Virus record (IMG/VR): IMGVR_UViG_3300028920_000160
Coordinates: 1 to 37,004 of that record
Source: a virus
Reading direction: 5' to 3' (one strand)
DNA: 37,004 bases
Below, in pieces: positions 36,832 through 37,004 of the stretch. Numbering within the stretch: the stretch's first letter is position 1; every line of letters starts with the position of its first letter. Below the pieces are notes generated by a model. It was not told the origin of the DNA. It did not search any database and saw nothing but the letters and a program-made list of their open reading frames with translations. The position numbers and the translations under genes are program-made.

Positions 36832-37004
36832 TTATCCCCCGAAGAAATATCCGCCGACGGCGATTAACGCCATAAGAATGAACCCAGCGACATACCATGC
36901 TTTGTTTACCCCTTCCGAAAATCCTTCCCCCCGCTTTATCTTTTCGACTATGGGATCAAGCGCCTTCAGCTTGTCGTCTACGGCTATAGCGCTGGTATCG
37001 TCTT
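36832..37004 (-). CDS. C-terminal part of the wrap-around coiled-coil/membrane protein
   Basis: This is the second copy of the 3' end of the gene seen at 1-635, here including the true stop TAA at 36832-36834. It carries the C-terminal membrane segment FILMALIAVGGYFFGG. Differences from the left copy change two residues: Ala versus Glu in the membrane segment and Ser versus Arg before it. The amidase gene follows after two bases. Confidence 0.8.
   Translation of the reverse strand, partial: DDTSAIAVDDKLKALDPIVEKIKRGEGFSEGVNKAWYVAGFILMALIAVGGYFFGG
36857..37004. repeat. Terminal overlap, right copy
   Basis: Matches bases 1-148 at 146 of 148 positions. The right copy encodes Ala in the membrane helix where the left has Glu, so the right version is more likely the genuine sequence there. 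Confidence 0.9.

Noticed and set aside
1-37004. Temperate lifestyle genes (integrase, excisionase, ParA, CI)
   Set aside because: None found; the small DNA-binding proteins could be regulators, but no integration or partition function is visible, so I do not call the phage temperate.

Overview
The window is a complete genome of a small contractile-tailed (myovirus-type) bacteriophage. The last 148 bases (36857-37004) repeat the first 148 with two mismatches, and one gene reads across this junction, so the molecule is circular or circularly permuted with a unit length of about 36,856 bp. Host evidence is indirect. Genes use AGGAGG-type ribosome binding sites and strong sigma70-like promoters (TTGACA, 17 bp, TATAAT), and the lysis genes include a secreted coiled-coil protein of possible spanin type, so a Gram-negative (diderm) bacterium is likely; I cannot name it. 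No integrase, transposase or CI-like repressor is visible.

Layout. (1) 1-1952, minus strand: most of a coiled-coil/membrane lysis protein gene that continues across the junction, then a promoter, a terminator, an initiator-type tRNA-Met and a long coiled-coil protein gene. (2) 1980-2021: divergent promoters with palindromic operators. (3) 2048-7537, plus strand: a DNA replication/recombination operon with a PD-(D/E)XK nuclease, a RecA-like ATPase, a small winged-helix protein, a membrane protein, an SSB-like protein, an HNH protein, a RusA resolvase and small genes. It meets the structural operon at back-to-back terminators (7535-7619). (4) 29688 down to 7613, minus strand: the virion genes in canonical order. 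These are terminase subunits, portal, head morphogenesis protein, protease with nested scaffold, cement protein, major capsid, head-tail connectors, sheath, tube, tail chaperones with a -1 frameshift, tape measure, hub, spike, gp25-like protein, baseplate J, DUF2612-like protein, fibre and fibre chaperone. A three-gene plus-strand cassette (24476-25050) interrupts the head genes. (5) 29727-31713: replication initiator-like gene with internal iteron-like repeats, a possible helicase loader and a 55-aa gene. (6) 31727-31843: a probable structured small RNA with its own promoter and terminator. (7) 31872-35290: a PP-loop protein, an N6-adenine methyltransferase, an HNH endonuclease, a ribbon-helix-helix protein and a chain of very small overlapping genes, fed by a second operator-controlled promoter (35320-35348). 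(8) 35406-36829 plus the wrap-around gene: the lysis cassette.

How it fits together. Two operator sites with the core TAGTCC-N4-GGACTA overlap three promoters: the two divergent early ones near 2.0 kb and the one at 35.3 kb. This suggests one phage regulator controls early expression. Four genes (HNH 6163, tape measure 16222, protease 24300, small terminase 29688) have a -10-like hexamer only 6-7 bases before the ATG and no clear Shine-Dalgarno, so their mRNAs may be leaderless. The phage also carries an initiator-like tRNA, which could favour translation of such mRNAs. The strongest candidates for undescribed biology are the branched small RNA, the leaderless-promoter/initiator-tRNA pairing, the operator network, and the PP-loop/methyltransferase pair.
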